Numbered from the stretch's first letter, positions 11,281 to 24,334 are shown. The stretch: DNA of 64,000 bases from Rhododendron vialii (GCF_030253575.1 NC_080559.1:5912501-5976500); one strand, 5' to 3'. Notes: a model not told the origin generated them from the sequence alone. Program-made: numbers and translations.

Positions 11281-11292
11281 TTATATAAATAT
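11281..11292 (+). promoter_or_regulatory. TATA box of the MIF gene
   Basis: TTATATAAATAT lies about 55 bp before the MIF ATG, giving a predicted short leader of 20-30 bases. Confidence 0.5.
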
Positions 11293-11338
11293 ATGACGTT
11301 GGAAATGGACTCTTCCTCTACCCTCCTTTCTCCTCCAT

Positions 11339-11752
11339 ATGACAACCAATTCTGCGGCTAATAGTAGTAGCAAATTTAACAAGAGACTCAGAACAGCAAC
11401 TTCTAGATCTGCCCTTGTATCCCCGGCTGACTGCGATGACGACCGCGAGCTCGACCACATGAAGCAGCTCACGAAAGAAGAAATCAAGGAGGTCTCGGTC
11501 GGCACAAATGGTGTTCTGAAGGAGAAGACCATGGGGGTGAGGTACAAGGAGTGCAGGAAGAACCATGCGGCGAGCATCGGCGGGCACGCTGTGGACGGGT
11601 GCCGGGAGTTCATGCCAGCCGGGGAGGAAGGAACCGCGGCGGCTTTCAAGTGTGCTGCTTGTAGCTGCCATAGGAATTTCCATAGGAAGGAGGTTGAGAG
11701 CATTAATGATTGCTACTGTGATTGTTCTGCCATTTCTGCTACTACTAAATAA
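11339..11752 (+). CDS. Mini zinc finger (MIF) protein
   Basis: Intronless, 137 residues. Residues 67-118 are a ZF-HD dimerisation zinc finger: [20 protein letters not shown], then [15 protein letters not shown], then [14 protein letters not shown]. Likely zinc ligands are C72, H76, C88, C105, C108, H111 and H115. There is no homeodomain, which marks the MIF class: known MIFs bind ZF-HD transcription factors and hold them in non-DNA-binding dimers, affecting hormone responses. The 66-residue N-terminal part is longer than in most MIFs (usually 75-105 residues in total) and starts Ser/Asn/Arg-rich. M41 is a possible alternative start. I chose 11339 because it is the first in-frame ATG after the TATA box. 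Confidence 0.92.
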   Translation: MTTNSAANSSSKFNKRLRTATSRSALVSPADCDDDRELDHMKQLTKEEIKEVSVGTNGVLKEKTMGVRYKECRKNHAASIGGHAVDGCREFMPAGEEGTAAAFKCAACSCHRNFHRKEVESINDCYCDCSAISATTK

Positions 11753-12075
11753 TTCTAATCAATTAGATTGAGAAATCTAATGCATATTATATAGTACTAC
11801 TACAGATGTGAAATAAGTAGTCTGAAATAAGTTACAGGAAGTGATGTTTTAGGTCGAGGGCATGATACGTACGAGGGTGGTGCTTAAAGGAATGTTCGTC
11901 TTTTTTCTTCTCTGCAGAAATCAGGATTGGTAGTTTTAATTAATGAGCTTTGAATCTCTGTCAGATACACTGGAGTACATGTTGTATACTATTTAGCTAA
12001 CACTCCGGCCAGTTGCTTGAAGAAATGTTTGTTGGAGAAATTTTTTGAGTTACATGATGTCCGACTCTTAATACT

Positions 12076-12180
<105 letters not shown>

Positions 12181-13167
12181 CCACCGACAGTCATATACCA
12201 CTCTGAACTCGAAGAAGATACAAAAATCATGCGCACATGGCAAGGAGTCGGCCGAAGAAAAATCAAACAATAGCAATAACATAGAACAAGGAACCCAAAC
12301 ATAATTGACCCTGGGGCAAGCCAACATGTCCCCAAACCCAAATATTTTTACCATGATACCTAGAAAAAGTTACATTGGTACAAAATTTATCATGATAACT
12401 ATATCACTTGATTTTTATCACAATTTGTAGATACACACAAATCCAGCCCACTAGCCATCTTACTCAATCATGCTGTGACTCCTGTAACAATAACAAAAGC
12501 ATATCAAACAAACATGGAAATTTTCAAAAAAAAACAAATTTTACCATACAATCATAGCTTACAAGAAAACATGGTAGTGAAGATCGAACCATAGTAGTGT
12601 CATCAGATCCATTTTACTATATTTGATGTGATGTACTTATTTTTTACCATGATTCAAGGGTGATTGTTAATCTTTATCATTTTAACTCTGGCACTATTTA
12701 ATATACCATGTTTATTGGTACACGCTTATTTCTAACCATAATTCAAATCTGCTCATATTGTTTCGCACGCACCAATCGATTCATTAAAACAGAATAAATC
12801 AAGAAAAAATGAATTCAAATATTTAAGATAGATAAGGCACTTTTCGAATCCGGGCCATGTAGAAATCGTCATCTTATTGGCCGTCTGGGTTTTCTTCTAC
12901 AATGGAGGATGGCAACGAGAAGATTGGGACACGTTCGAAATTTGAGAATAGTGGAGGCAGATTACTCGGAGGAGATCGAAGATTAATTGGGCAACCGATT
13001 ACCCGGTGGTAGTTTCGGACTTTGGGTTGGTTCTGTGCAAAAGCCGTCGAATTGTATATCTGACAGTTCGGATCTCATCTTGGCAACCAATAATCGAGAA
13101 TCGACGTTAACAGTCTGTCTTTAATCTGAATCGTCCAAAACACTTTTGAACGGTCGAACTAAATTGG

Positions 13168-13198
13168 CCTCCGTAAATAAAAAATTTATTTACGGAGG
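13168..13198. repeat. Perfect 14-bp palindrome
   Basis: CCTCCGTAAATAAA and its exact inverse TTTATTTACGGAGG, separated by AAA. It may be the end or core of an old inverted-repeat element; nothing else supports that. Confidence 0.85.
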
Positions 13199-13687
13199 GG
13201 CCCTCTAACATGTGATATCATTAATTTGGAAAGGAGAGAAAAAAGAGAACGAGATAGGCAGATGTGGCATTAATTATAAGTACAGCATGAGTACTGAGTA
13301 GTAGGTGTTTAAAGTACTTAGCATAAATGGAACGACGTCCCATCCGCAACATTAAAATTGAGCTTTGGAAGCGGTTGAAACGAATTTGCAGGACTCCTAA
13401 GCTTGCATGTTCTAATTAAGGAAATTAACACTATATCCATGGAAGTTGAAGCATTTAATTAATTCTTCTTCCTTTTCTTTCCCAACAAAATGCAAAGACC
13501 AATCAATTGGCTGAAGTCGAAATGGAAGATCCAACAATGTCGTTGGAATTAGGTTATAGGTATAATACCTTTAACAAGTACACTCAATTAATGTTATATA
13601 TCAAGAGGTCTATCAAAGTAGCTACCGGTCCGTCGAACTACTGTAACAGCTACTCATCGACATTGTATATGCATGTGCCTCTGGTAA

Positions 13688-14183
13688 GGGCGGAACTAAA
13701 GCCAATGTGGGCTGGGCTATAAGCCTATAGTCCAGGTGGACTTCAAAATAATACTAAACAAATTTATATGTATAATTTTAGCACATTAAATTTTTAGTCC
13801 ACCTCATTCTATGATTATCTATGTTGAAAGGGATCTTGTTGAAGATATCGACTCAAATTTGATAAAAATTAAATTCTGCTCTCTGAAACAACATACGTAG
13901 GACACAACTTCAGTAGGGTACAACTTCAATAATGTATGTTTTTTATACTTTATTTTTGTTTATTTTTTAATATTACCATATTTATGTACAAATTTGCTAA
14001 ACATTAATTATAAAAAAAATTGGTTCATATATATACTTCGGCTCAACCCAGGGCAGATTCGAATCATGGTTCTGTAGGGTACAACTTCAATAGTGTATAT
14101 TTTTTATACTTTTTTTTGTTTATTTTTGAATATTGCCATATTTATGTACAAATATGCTGAACATTAATTATAAAAAAAATTGG

Positions 14184-14235
<52 letters not shown>

Positions 14236-14276
14236 TTTCGGATTAGCCCAGGGCAGATTTGAATCCTGGTTTTGTC
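13688..14276. mobile_element. hAT-like element with duplicated AT-rich interior
   Basis: The outer ends AAGGGCGGAAC (13686 onward) and CTGGTTTTGTCCTT (about 14264-14277) are weak inverted repeats, like those of the clear hAT MITE at 39362. Inside, a unit of about 160 bp starting TAGGGTACAACTTCAATA occurs twice (about 13914-14073 and 14075-14277). The second copy is expanded by a (TA)n run at about 14191-14223. No target-site duplication was found. Confidence 0.5.
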
Positions 14277-15395
14277 CTTGGTCTCCGGCATCGTCTCGTC
14301 TTATCAAAGCTCATTGACATATCCTATGGCTTATTTCACCGCATAATGTTACTCTTGATGATATGGGTATATATATTTGTCGATGTGATATGTATTTGCT
14401 CCCTAGTTGCATTAATTAGGTCGCTTATTAAATTTAGCCGGCTGTATTATTTCTTGCTCTTCCAAGAAAAAGTGCCCAAAGTAGCTGATTTGAGTTTTTA
14501 GACCAAGTCCTTTTCAGAAGCTAGCTAATTCTTCCGTTCTTTTAATGCACAAGGCCAATAATCAATAACACTTTTTTGGAGCTCCTCTAAAGTAGCTGGA
14601 TTTAATTGCTGATTAGGTCCCTTCATTTGCTTATAATTGTGATAAAAGGTGTTCGGAAACTTTGTCCCTACTCATTCTTAGGTACAGTCCCTCTCCCAAA
14701 AATATTACCAGTACTGATCCGAAGGCCTGAGGGGTAGATTGTTTTCGCTATAAAGTGTTGGTCCAGCCTCGAGCTAAGGTTTTAAATCGCGGCCCTACGT
14801 AGCATATGCCGAATGCTATGTATTGGTTTATCAGTTTTCTGATACCGTTACAAACTTTGTAATTAAGTGTATCAGCAAAGTCAGTTTTTTTTTTTTTGCT
14901 CGGTATCAGCAAAGTCAAATACGCATCGCCCTGTTTTGATGTTTCACGTACGGTCGATACTTGACAATTGCATGCGAGTGCGACCACTTTAAGAGCGCAT
15001 TGGAACCAAGAAATAAATTTCGAAACCCATAACCACCGCCACGCCCGATTTTCGTTACGTATTATACGATACTCCTGCCATCGTACGTGACCCCACTGCG
15101 CGCTCCTTGTCATTGTCCATCACTGGATCACATGAGAGCCAGGTGTACAAGAAGTGACAATACGAATCTGAAGAAGAAACTAATTGATTGAAGTACAGTA
15201 CAGTACTTAATTCAGGCATGAGATCTAGTTTGCTATAGTACTTAAATTGATTGAAGTACAGTACTGGAAGAAACTGAGATCTTTCCCTCCTATGGGCATG
15301 CCTGATTGCAAGGAAAAAAACGTCATTCACCTAAAAGGGAGGTTGCAGTTAATAGCCATCACACAAACCTCAGCCATTTCAACAACTGGCCCCTA

Positions 15396-15590
15396 AGGTG
15401 GTAAACAAATCGAGCAGCTCACGAGCTTGACTCGGTTTGTTTGACAAAAGCTCAGCTAGTTAAGGGAGGCTCAACTCGATTAAAGAGGCTCGTTTAGTAA
15501 ATGACTAAGCTCGGCTCGTTAAGGCTCGGGCCGAGCTCGAGCTCGACAAAGCTAGGCTCGGCTCGGTTTGTTTACGGCTCGTTTAGTTGT
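15396..15590. mobile_element. GAGCTCG/GGCTCG-rich hAT-like remnant
   Basis: Dense GAGCTCG and GGCTCG words between GGTAAACAAATCGAGC and its rough inverse CTCGGTTTGTTTACGGC. Composition is the same as the hAT element at 18973-19741, so probably a decayed relative. Confidence 0.5.
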
Positions 15591-16221
15591 TAGTGTCCAT
15601 TTAAATTACTTGTTTCTTGCGTAGATCTTCGGAAAAACTGAAGTAATAGTACAAGGAATAATTATTAAATAGTCCGAGAATACCGTCACGTGATAAGCCA
15701 TATGTCATGCAGGATTTTAGCGAAAATATGTGACGCAACTCGTAAGTGGGTGTTGATAGTGGGCTGATCATGGAAATCCTCTTTAAGGAAAAACTTGAAA
15801 CAATTGCAAGGCTGTGTCCCATATGTCATGTAACATTCTACTTTTTAACAGTGACACGTCACACAGAATTCAAAATGTGGTACCGACCCTACAGCTATAG
15901 TAAACATGTTTATATGCTTATGCTAAAATCCGAAATCGAGAATATAAATTTTGAAGGTAAAATATATATATCCACAGCTACCGCAAGTACGCTCGCTCAA
16001 TTACATTAATAAAGTTGAGGCACTCCTATCAAACGTAAGCTTTTGACGCATTCGAAGTCATAGCAAAAATTTACTGAATCCAGATTTAATGAATTTACTG
16101 ATCCAGAATGCGAAGTGTATAGGCCATGGCTACATCCTATCCACACAATTTCTTCTCTAAGTTAACCCCCCAAAAAGCATTATGTATAGGGATTCGGGGT
16201 AGTCCCCCACTTGTGTATAGG

Positions 16222-16470
16222 GAGAAATTTTTGGGGCCGAGCGGTATCTGTCGGTAATTTCAGCCGTCCAAACGTATTTTGGACGGTTTAGATTTATTCC
16301 CTCTATCTCTCCTCATCCGACCACTCTCTCTCCTCTTTTTCTCTCTCTAAAATCAGACTGTCTACAACACTTCTTTTTTTTTTTGGTCAAAATCTAAAAC
16401 ACATTTGAATGGTTGAAATCGGCGACAGAATACCACGTGAGTAGTACCGCCCGGCACCCAAAAACTTCTC
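16222..16470. mobile_element. Mutator-type MITE
   Basis: 249 bp with inverted ends GAGAAATTTTTGGGGCCGAG and (reverse strand) GAGAAGTTTTTGGGTGCCGG. It is flanked by an exact 9-bp duplication GTGTATAGG (16213-16221 and 16471-16479). Nine base pairs is the Mutator-like hallmark. It has no coding capacity. Confidence 0.8.
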
Positions 16471-17280
16471 GTGTATAGGGCATGCATCTTTTATATGGTG
16501 AGATGTTATTTTATGCCAAAGTTCCAAAAAATTGAATATGAATATGATCATGTGCAGTCCCAAAGTTCCAAGACAAACAAAATAAAAAACGAACTAAAAT
16601 GCATAAAATCTGCACGACTGCACCTTATTCAAAAAATTTCCTAGTAACAAATTAAGCACCTCTCCTCCTATATATAAAATAAAATAAAATAAAAACATCC
16701 CAACAACATAATCCCCAAAAGAAAAGGATTAAAGAAATAGAAATTGGTTTGCTCACTGCTTTTTTTGTACTTTTTCTTTTCTATTTTTTTGGTTTTACAA
16801 GACCCGACACAAACTCACCGCAACACAAGCACAAACACGGAACGACACTACTTGTGTCTTGAGCGAACCCGGGCCTCGAGCTTTCTAACATGGTGTGCAA
16901 TGACATGTTTAATAAATGGGCACGAAACAGGCTGGATGAGGAAATAAACGGGCTAGGCCGGCACATCATCGCCCATTTGACACCTCTGGTCATGATGCTT
17001 GTTGCTTTACAAACTTCTGCTTATAGCAAGAAAAAAAAAGCCCTAACAAACAAACAAAGAAAGAATGAATCAATACAACAGTAAAGTATTTCCTCCCAAT
17101 TGGCAGCTAAACTCCTAAAAAATAATTTTATTTCTTCCTTTTCCCCTCCATTGTTTTTCTTTTTACAATGCACTACACACTAGTTCCAAAATCTGCAGGA
17201 AATTCTACTCCAGCTTCACCTTCCTCAAGCTATGTAACTGATTTTGTCACCTACCAAAAGAAAGAAAATCTGTATTATCC

Positions 17281-19127
17281 TCACTTAGAAAAATTAATTG
17301 GAATTGGAAGAGACCTTGGCTTTCTATTTCTAAGGGGATTGTAACGAGAAAATCGCCTAGATTTGTGAATCTTCATTCTGATAGCTGGAACCTTCCGTGC
17401 CACAGCCTGCCATATCATTTGAACGGCATCGCCCTCCTTTGAGGGGTATTGAAACTCAAACAAATTTTCAACCTCTTTCAGTCTGGCCCACATACGGGTC
17501 CAATCATCTCTCCCTATGCTTCGAATGAGATTGATGAGGAATTTTTCCTTGACGGCATCTGAAGTACGGACAAATACACAGAACTCTGAGTAGTCGAGGA
17601 CATCTTCATAAGGGAGCTCAATGTCATCGCTGATAATAACAGGGACACAATGGCTAGCAATGGCATCAAAGAGGCGGTTTGATGAGGGAGTGTCTCCGGC
17701 TATGTTGAGGCAGAACTTGGAGGAGTGCATTCCCTGGGTGGCTCTACGGATCCCATCTTTTAGGACAGTTCCAAATGAGAAATGTACGTCTTTTTCATCT
17801 TTTAAAAGGTAGAACAATTCTTGTCGTGCGAATCCACCCTGAATGTGAGAAATTTAAGAGTTAAGGAAACAGGATTGTTTCATAGTAAAGCTACCTTTTC
17901 ATTACATACAGAGAGAAATCCTTCTACCACAATCCCATAACTATCCTGTGGATTTCATAAAAGGAAATGGTGAACAGCATAAAAGGCCAGTAGAAAGTAC
18001 TCGGCCTCAAAGTGGACATTTCAGTATATCAGAGATGTACACAGATTGTTGGCAATGAAGGACAGTGGACAGTACTCAGCTGCAAAGTTGACATATCAGT
18101 TAGATATCAGAGATTCATACGGACATCATGTTAGCATTGATTATGTTAGAATGTTTTCATCGCAAGCACCGACAAATTACCTGGTTCATTATTCATCCAC
18201 TAAGAAAGAATCAGCTAACACCCTGAAGTCAGACACAAACTTAGAACAAAAAGAAGAGATCCCCAGATTCACATTTCGATTTGCAACATAATCCTTTTGA
18301 CTCTTCCAATCAAAGTCAACTACGGTATCAGGGCTTAAACTCGAAAAAGATGTCAAAAGCCAAATGACCAAAGTGTAAAGAATAGTTTGACATAGATTAA
18401 AATTCTCCCTGTACCATCTCCCTCGAGGTACTTGTAACCAAAAGGCCATTTCAGTAAAGAGTGACCGAGTATGCCCCTTCAAAATATTGGGAAAAGAACA
18501 GCAACCCTGTAGCAAACAAAATCTTATCCCCACACAAAAGACAGTTAAAGAGGACTTCTACAGAAGTGAAAAAAAAAAGACATGGTTAAAATTAAGGTTA
18601 AGCCTCCAGGCTCCAAAATGAAATTGCGAGACATCACAAGTATCCAAGATAGGACACATCAGTTCTGCACATGCAAACAGCCATTTGCTGGGCTACAACA
18701 ACACTATTGCAGTACCATGTATGGGGTCAAGAAACAAACAAAACCACATCTTAGACGGAGCAACCAATCTTCATACTGCTCTACTGTGAACAGTTTATCT
18801 TTCCCTACTCATGACTAAGTCAAATATCACATTTTTAGAGCAATCGCAACATGACTGCTCTAACCTAATATTATTATCAGCGACCAATCCATGTTACCTT
18901 AGTGTCATATGAATTGTCCATGACTTGTTGGGTAAATATCACTTCTAACCATTGAAGGCTGCTACAGACAAGTAGGGCTGCAAATGAGCCGAGCCGAGCC
19001 GAGTTTTAGAGTGTTCGAGCTCGGCTTGCCAAAAATTTAGTTGGCTCGAGCTCGGCTCGAGATGTATTTACAGAGCTCGAGCTCGGCTCGTTTATGAAAC
19101 AAATATATATAAATAAATATAAATATG

Positions 19128-19167
<40 letters not shown>

Positions 19168-21907
19168 GGGGCGGTTCCGGGGACACCTAAAAAAACACCT
19201 AAAAAAACACCCCATAGCTCCCGATCAAATTTTGATGATCCGAGCCGCTCAATGTGATCAGAACGTGATTTTAAGGGTACCCGTGAGAAATCAGCAAAAA
19301 AAATGACCGGGAAGGGCTTGATCCGAACAGTTTCGAACGGTTTTTTATTGAACGGTTCAAATAAAAACTGCTTAAATCAAACCTTTCCCGGTCATTTTTT
19401 TTGCTAATTTCTCGCGGGCACCCTTAAAATCACATTCTGCACACATTGAACGGTTCGGATCATAAAAATTTGATCGGGAACTATGAGAATGAGATTATGG
19501 GTGTTTTTTTGGGTGTTTTTTTAGGGTGTCCATTGAACCGTTCCGATATATATATATATATATAATATAGTTGAGCTCGCGAGCCAATTCGTTCGACTAG
19601 CTCGAGCTCGGCTCGTTTATGAAACGAGCCTAGGACTCGAGCTCAAGCTCGTTCATTTGTGTCTCGAACCGAGCCGAGCCAAGCCGTTGTCGAGCCGAGC
19701 TCCGAGCCGCTCGCGAGCGGCTCGGATCGTTTGCAGCCTTACAGACAAGGCATATACCACTGTCATTCAAAAGGATGCAGACCTTGAATCCTTGTCACTG
19801 CTAATTCACAATGCCCAAGGCCAAAAACCACCTACTTAACCTTGGAGGCATCGCTTTTCTTCCCCTCCAAGGGATGTGGACCTTGAATCTATGTATGTCA
19901 CAATTCCCAATGCAGAAAGGATAGAAGCAACTACCTAGCCTCAGAGGCGTCTTCTTGTAACTAGTACAATTCACAAAAGAAACAACCTCTACAGTTCCCA
20001 AAAGAAAAACCTTCATCGCCAACAAACCAGTGAAGTGCTCTTATGGAAATCTTTGCCATGGTTAAAAACCACGGATTTGGGCCCGATTAGTATGCCAAAG
20101 TTAAGTGTGACTTGTGGTGTTCAACCATCACAGCTATGATTTAAATACGGGGACATAACCCTTTTTGAGTTACCCTGAAACCTCAATATTCAAGATAAGC
20201 GACATACAATGGCAAAGTTACGACGTTTCACTCTTAATTATCACCTAAACAACATTCTCAGTGACTTGCTGAGTGGACTGATGCACGAGTGCAACGACTC
20301 ATCCTCTCGAACAAGCATAGATGTGTCAATCATTAAGTGTACTATTCCTTGAATAAACACAGCCAATTACCAATAACTTTCCTGCATGTCAGTAAACTAA
20401 CAAAAAAAGCAAAATGAAGCTGCTATTTAAGATGATCTATAGAGGGGAAAGGGAATGAAAGAAAGCCCTGAATAGTTATTCGAATCAAGGCCTAGAAGCT
20501 ATAAAATTGAAGAATAGAAGATGGCTGAGATTTTAAAATGTACAGGACCTAAAATTATTGTCTTTCTTAAGACAAAAGATGCCTGCTTTTAGCTGAGCCT
20601 TCACCACACCTAAAATAATCTGCAACAGATACAACAGTTGACTAGTTTCCTCGTCCAAAACTAAGATAGCAACCGAAGGTTTTGAAAACTTATTCTGGAG
20701 ACCACCAATCTGACATTGGAGCCTTTTCCAAATCCTTCTTAAGAGAACTTGCAACTTAGCAGCGTACAAAATAGTAATAAATGGGACGGGGACAAGAAGA
20801 TAACTAGCATTTTTTATTAGAAAGCTTTGAACATGACATGAAGATTGTAAGATTGCTCTACTGATATATGAAATAACAGGCAAACAGAAATCAGTATAAG
20901 CAAATATATGAAGTATGGAATGGCTAAAACAACTTGAACATAACTAAGGATAGAAGGTCACTTACATCTTTCCTATATATGGCTCCTTGAAAGTAAAGCA
21001 ACGTTGGACGGCTATCAAAATCAGAAGAATCATTCACAAATGTTCTGATGACATGCTTGTACGGCGCAATGACGTCTTTGTCAACATTAGCTACATTTGG
21101 GGGATACCTTCCAAAATCGGAAAGTATAAATGTTGCAGGCCAAAGCTTCATCCTTGCGTCTAAGAGGCTGTTCGGGTGATGGGCTAAAACTATATGGTCC
21201 CGGCCCCCTGACCTCTTCCATTCCTCTTGTGCAACCAAGAACTTCACCAACTTTTGTTGAAGCAACTTGTTGGTGCTACCCTTTTGGTGCGGCTTCAGCC
21301 TAGAATACCGGTTATAGCTTAAGGAAGAAAAGAAAGGGACAAACACAACATCAGCTACACTTGAGTTGTGAACTCTTATAGCACTACGAGCAATAGAAGG
21401 ATCAGCGAATTCTGATGCAAGGAGATCCAATGTGAGCCAATACTCTATGCTGTGTTGCAAGTTTAATCCTCCAGGGTATTCAGGGACTTTGGTTCGAATA
21501 TCAGGCCAAACACCTTTCCCCTCAGGCTTCCAATCTAATAGCTCAAAATGAAACTCTGGAGGTAAATCATACATAAAAACCTTAAGGACAGCTTTATTAT
21601 CTGGATTTGCTTTCACCATATTACTTCCCCGCAGTGCTGCCACTTGATCTTCAAGAATGACTGGGTTTGCTGCGATTGAGGGGTCATTATTACCATTTCG
21701 ACTTCGGGTTGCGAGGTTCCCGCCGTGAAATGTAGAAAAAAGCTTGTGATTGGGTAACAGATTATGGTCAATGAAGTAAGGATGGCCAGTTGAACGCAGC
21801 ACAAACAACCAAGATAATATAAACAGGATGGATGTTATTGAAAACAAATAAAACAAAGACTTCTTATGCCCAATGGAAGATGCATTTCTCTCTCCCATTA
21901 TACTCAT
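17281..21907 (-). CDS. GT47 exostosin-family glycosyltransferase (ARAD-like)
   Basis: Two exons, 20966-21907 and 17281-17838, joined in phase 0 at RKD/GGFAR, give 499 residues. A short cytoplasmic tail is followed by one membrane anchor (about 17-37), then a stem and a lumenal exostosin domain from about 108. This is a type II Golgi protein, as usual for plant GT47 enzymes that build wall polysaccharides. Conserved GT47 blocks: VFMYDLPPEF (about 108), VFVPFFSSLSYNRYS, LSDFGRYPPN, and in exon 2 KFCLNIAGDTPSSNRLFDAI (355-374) with VPVIISDDIELPYE. It most resembles ARAD1-type putative arabinosyltransferases; the sugar specificity cannot be read from sequence. The start is the ATG at 21907; M4 (21898) is equally possible. 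The frame upstream has no ATG. Intron length is 3127 bp, a quarter of it nested transposons. Confidence 0.93.
18973..19741. mobile_element. hAT-type element, host of a nested foldback element
   Basis: Ends TAGGGCTGCAAA and TTTGCAGCCTTA are inverted with one mismatch. An exact 8-bp duplication CAGACAAG flanks it (18965-18972 and 19742-19749), diagnostic of hAT. The body is dense in GAGCCGAGC and GAGCTCG words. No transposase. It lies in the GT47 intron and is itself interrupted at a (TA)n tract by the element at 19167-19545. Confidence 0.88.
19167..19545. mobile_element. Foldback element, subfamily A, nested copy
   Basis: 379 bp, almost entirely one imperfect palindrome. Ends are CGGGGCGGTTCCGGGGACAC and, reversed, CGGAACGGTTCAATGGACAC. 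The core words GATCCGAGCCGCTCAATGTG and AACGTGATTTTAAGGGTACC recur inverted in the other arm. TA dinucleotides flank both sides. Related copies are at 35682, 36302, 50667 and 51084. Confidence 0.85.
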
Positions 21908-22595
21908 AACCCCAATATCAAAGGAACTTGTACTCAACAACCTAATGAAACCAAACCGAGCCTTAAGTTTCAATCGATAAAACAGAGAGAATACCAGTCT
22001 TACAAATTCCAAAGCACTTGTAAAGATCAAATGGACAAAACCAGAAACCAGCTATTCATTTGCTGCTCAAGAATTACCTAAAAGGGCTCATACAGAAGTA
22101 TTGGAACCTTAATTTCTTGAATACCAACATACACAGTCTAATTTCCTTTCAAATGCAAAAAAGGAGCATCAAAATATAGTTTTTTAGAGTCATTCAATCT
22201 CTCAAAGCTACACAAACTGAATCATGCCTCTTTCTCTCTCTACATTGGTTCTTGATGCTAATACCAAGAGAAGAAAAAGAACCCACTTCTAAAACAATCC
22301 CCCAAATGTCAAGAAAATGCAAACCCAGGTGAATTTGAACCCAATCTCAACTAACCCACATTCAGAAGAAGAAACCAAATTCAGAAACAATATTCGAAAT
22401 GAGGAAAACCCAGATTAGTTTTGAACCCAATTTTGAACAGAAATAGAGTAGGTGAGGTTGATGTGATGAAAGAAAGAGTGAAGGAGAAGGGAGAGGGAAA
22501 GGCGTTGTCGGTTCGCCGGAACGAATGGTGTGATAAGTAACGTAAAGAGACAACTCACCTAGAAAAACACAAACCCAGAGTTGTTTTGATCCAGC

Positions 22596-22598
<3 letters not shown>

Positions 22599-22634
<36 letters not shown>
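22599..22634. repeat. (CT)n microsatellite upstream of GT47
   Basis: Eighteen CT units. With the longer run at 22722-22772, it lies in the probable leader/promoter of the GT47 gene, where CT tracts are common in plants. Confidence 0.95.
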
Positions 22635-22636
<2 letters not shown>

Positions 22637-22718
22637 AACGAAGGCTTCGTAGGTGGCGGGGAAATAGGGTCTTTGTGGCAGCGGACTTCTCGCATTGCAC
22701 TCAAACATCTGGATCTTG

Positions 22719-22721
<3 letters not shown>

Positions 22722-22772
<51 letters not shown>
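22722..22772. repeat. (CT)n microsatellite upstream of GT47
   Basis: About 25 TC/CT units, 815 bp upstream of the GT47 start codon. Confidence 0.95.
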
Positions 22773-22774
<2 letters not shown>

Positions 22775-23161
22775 GTGTATTTTTTTATTCTAATTCTGTT
22801 TTTTCTGGCTGCCATCTTTAAAACGCTGTTTTCTTAACTTTTAGTAGCATTTTTTTGACTGTCATTCGAATTTTTTTTTTGTAGTTTTGTGCCAAATTTT
22901 TGTGAATTATTATTCGTTTCGATGAGATTAATCAAAAAAGTACAAAAAAAATACTTTTATCCAAATATTTTAGAAAATAATCATTTTTTAATTTGATTTT
23001 CTTTTTGCTAAAAAAAGGTTATTTCCCAAAATACTTTAGTAAAAGTAAAAAATTTACTTTTTCGATTTGTCTTGACAATACGAATAATAAAATCAAAAAA
23101 GTGAGGTGCAAAAATAACAAACGCGAAAAAAATACAAATAAGAACAGAACAAAAAAAGTTC

Positions 23162-23388
23162 TAAGGCCCTGTTCCAGAAACTTTCTTAAAAAATAAGCAG
23201 TTTATTTCACATTTTCAAACTCAAAAATAATGTAAATGAAAAATAATTTTTTAATTTTTTTTGCACTGTATTAAAGATCTTGATGAGATTTATTAAACAA
23301 GATTCATATTGGTAGAAAAATTATTTGAGTAAACACATTATTTTTGAGCTTAAAATTGCCTTCTTAAAAAATAAGTCATCGGTGAAAC
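23162..23388. mobile_element. AT-rich MITE-like repeat, relative of 37528-37740
   Basis: Starts CCCTGTTCCAGAAACTTTCTT and shares its order of words (AATAAGCAGTTTATTT, AAAATAATGTAAAT, TTTTTGCAC) with the element at 37528. Ends are degraded and no target duplication is visible. Confidence 0.5.
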
Positions 23389-24334
23389 ACCAATACTCCT
23401 CCATAGTATTTTTTGGAGTTCATTTATTGGAGAATGATTTTCACACTTTGGAGAGAGTGAAAACCATTTCCTATTTTATTACTACTGTACTTAATTAGTG
23501 CTTAACTGAAACTCAACCATAATTATGTTACAGCATAGTAATAATAGAACTATACTCCTTTATTACAAAGTCCCCGCAACTAAGAACTATCATCCTGCAA
23601 ATATATATATATAGAAAGAACAAAAAGGAGAATTAAAGGAAAGTGAGATTTTCCATTTAAGCGAAAATTTGTCTTTCCGGTTTAGAAAAAGAGAGACTTT
23701 ATCAATGTCCAATAGGTAATCTTTAGATGTGCATGGGGTCGATCCGGATCTGTCGGTGGTGGCACGCGTGATAACTGATAAATGGGTCGAAGCTCACTTA
23801 GGGGTCGTTCGGTTAAATAAGCCAAGTGATTTATTTTTTCGTTTTTATTCAATTTTTTTTTGCATTTGTTAGCTTTTCGTTAAATTTTTGGAGATTATTA
23901 CTTCGTCATGATGAAATGAATCTAAAAAGTAAAAAATACGATCGAAACCTAATTTTTTTTAATAAAGACGAAAAATACTGTATGTCATCTCTCCCTAACA
24001 AAACTAGAGTAATCCTTGCGAGTTGCGACCCATGCATGCTACTAAAATTGCAAGTTAGAAACTTATATACTCACTTGGTTTCTTTCAATTTTTCAATGGT
24101 GTGACTCAAGTTCAATTACTGCTTGGCCTACTTTGGAGTTAAGGAGTATCATTCACTCTATACATTGTTTTTTTTTTTTTTTTTCAAAATAATTACATGA
24201 ATGTAATCCCCGGAGAAGAGGGAACAACTTCTACTAGTAGATTGCGTTCTTGTAAATTTATAAGTCTGAAATTTATTTTAGTATTTTTTTTAATTTTTCG
24301 TAACTTTTTATTTACCTTTTCATCGTAATTTTTA

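Noticed and set aside
11339..11752. Full ZF-HD homeodomain transcription factor
   Set aside because: The frame stops 19 residues after the zinc finger and no homeodomain follows downstream, so it is a MIF.
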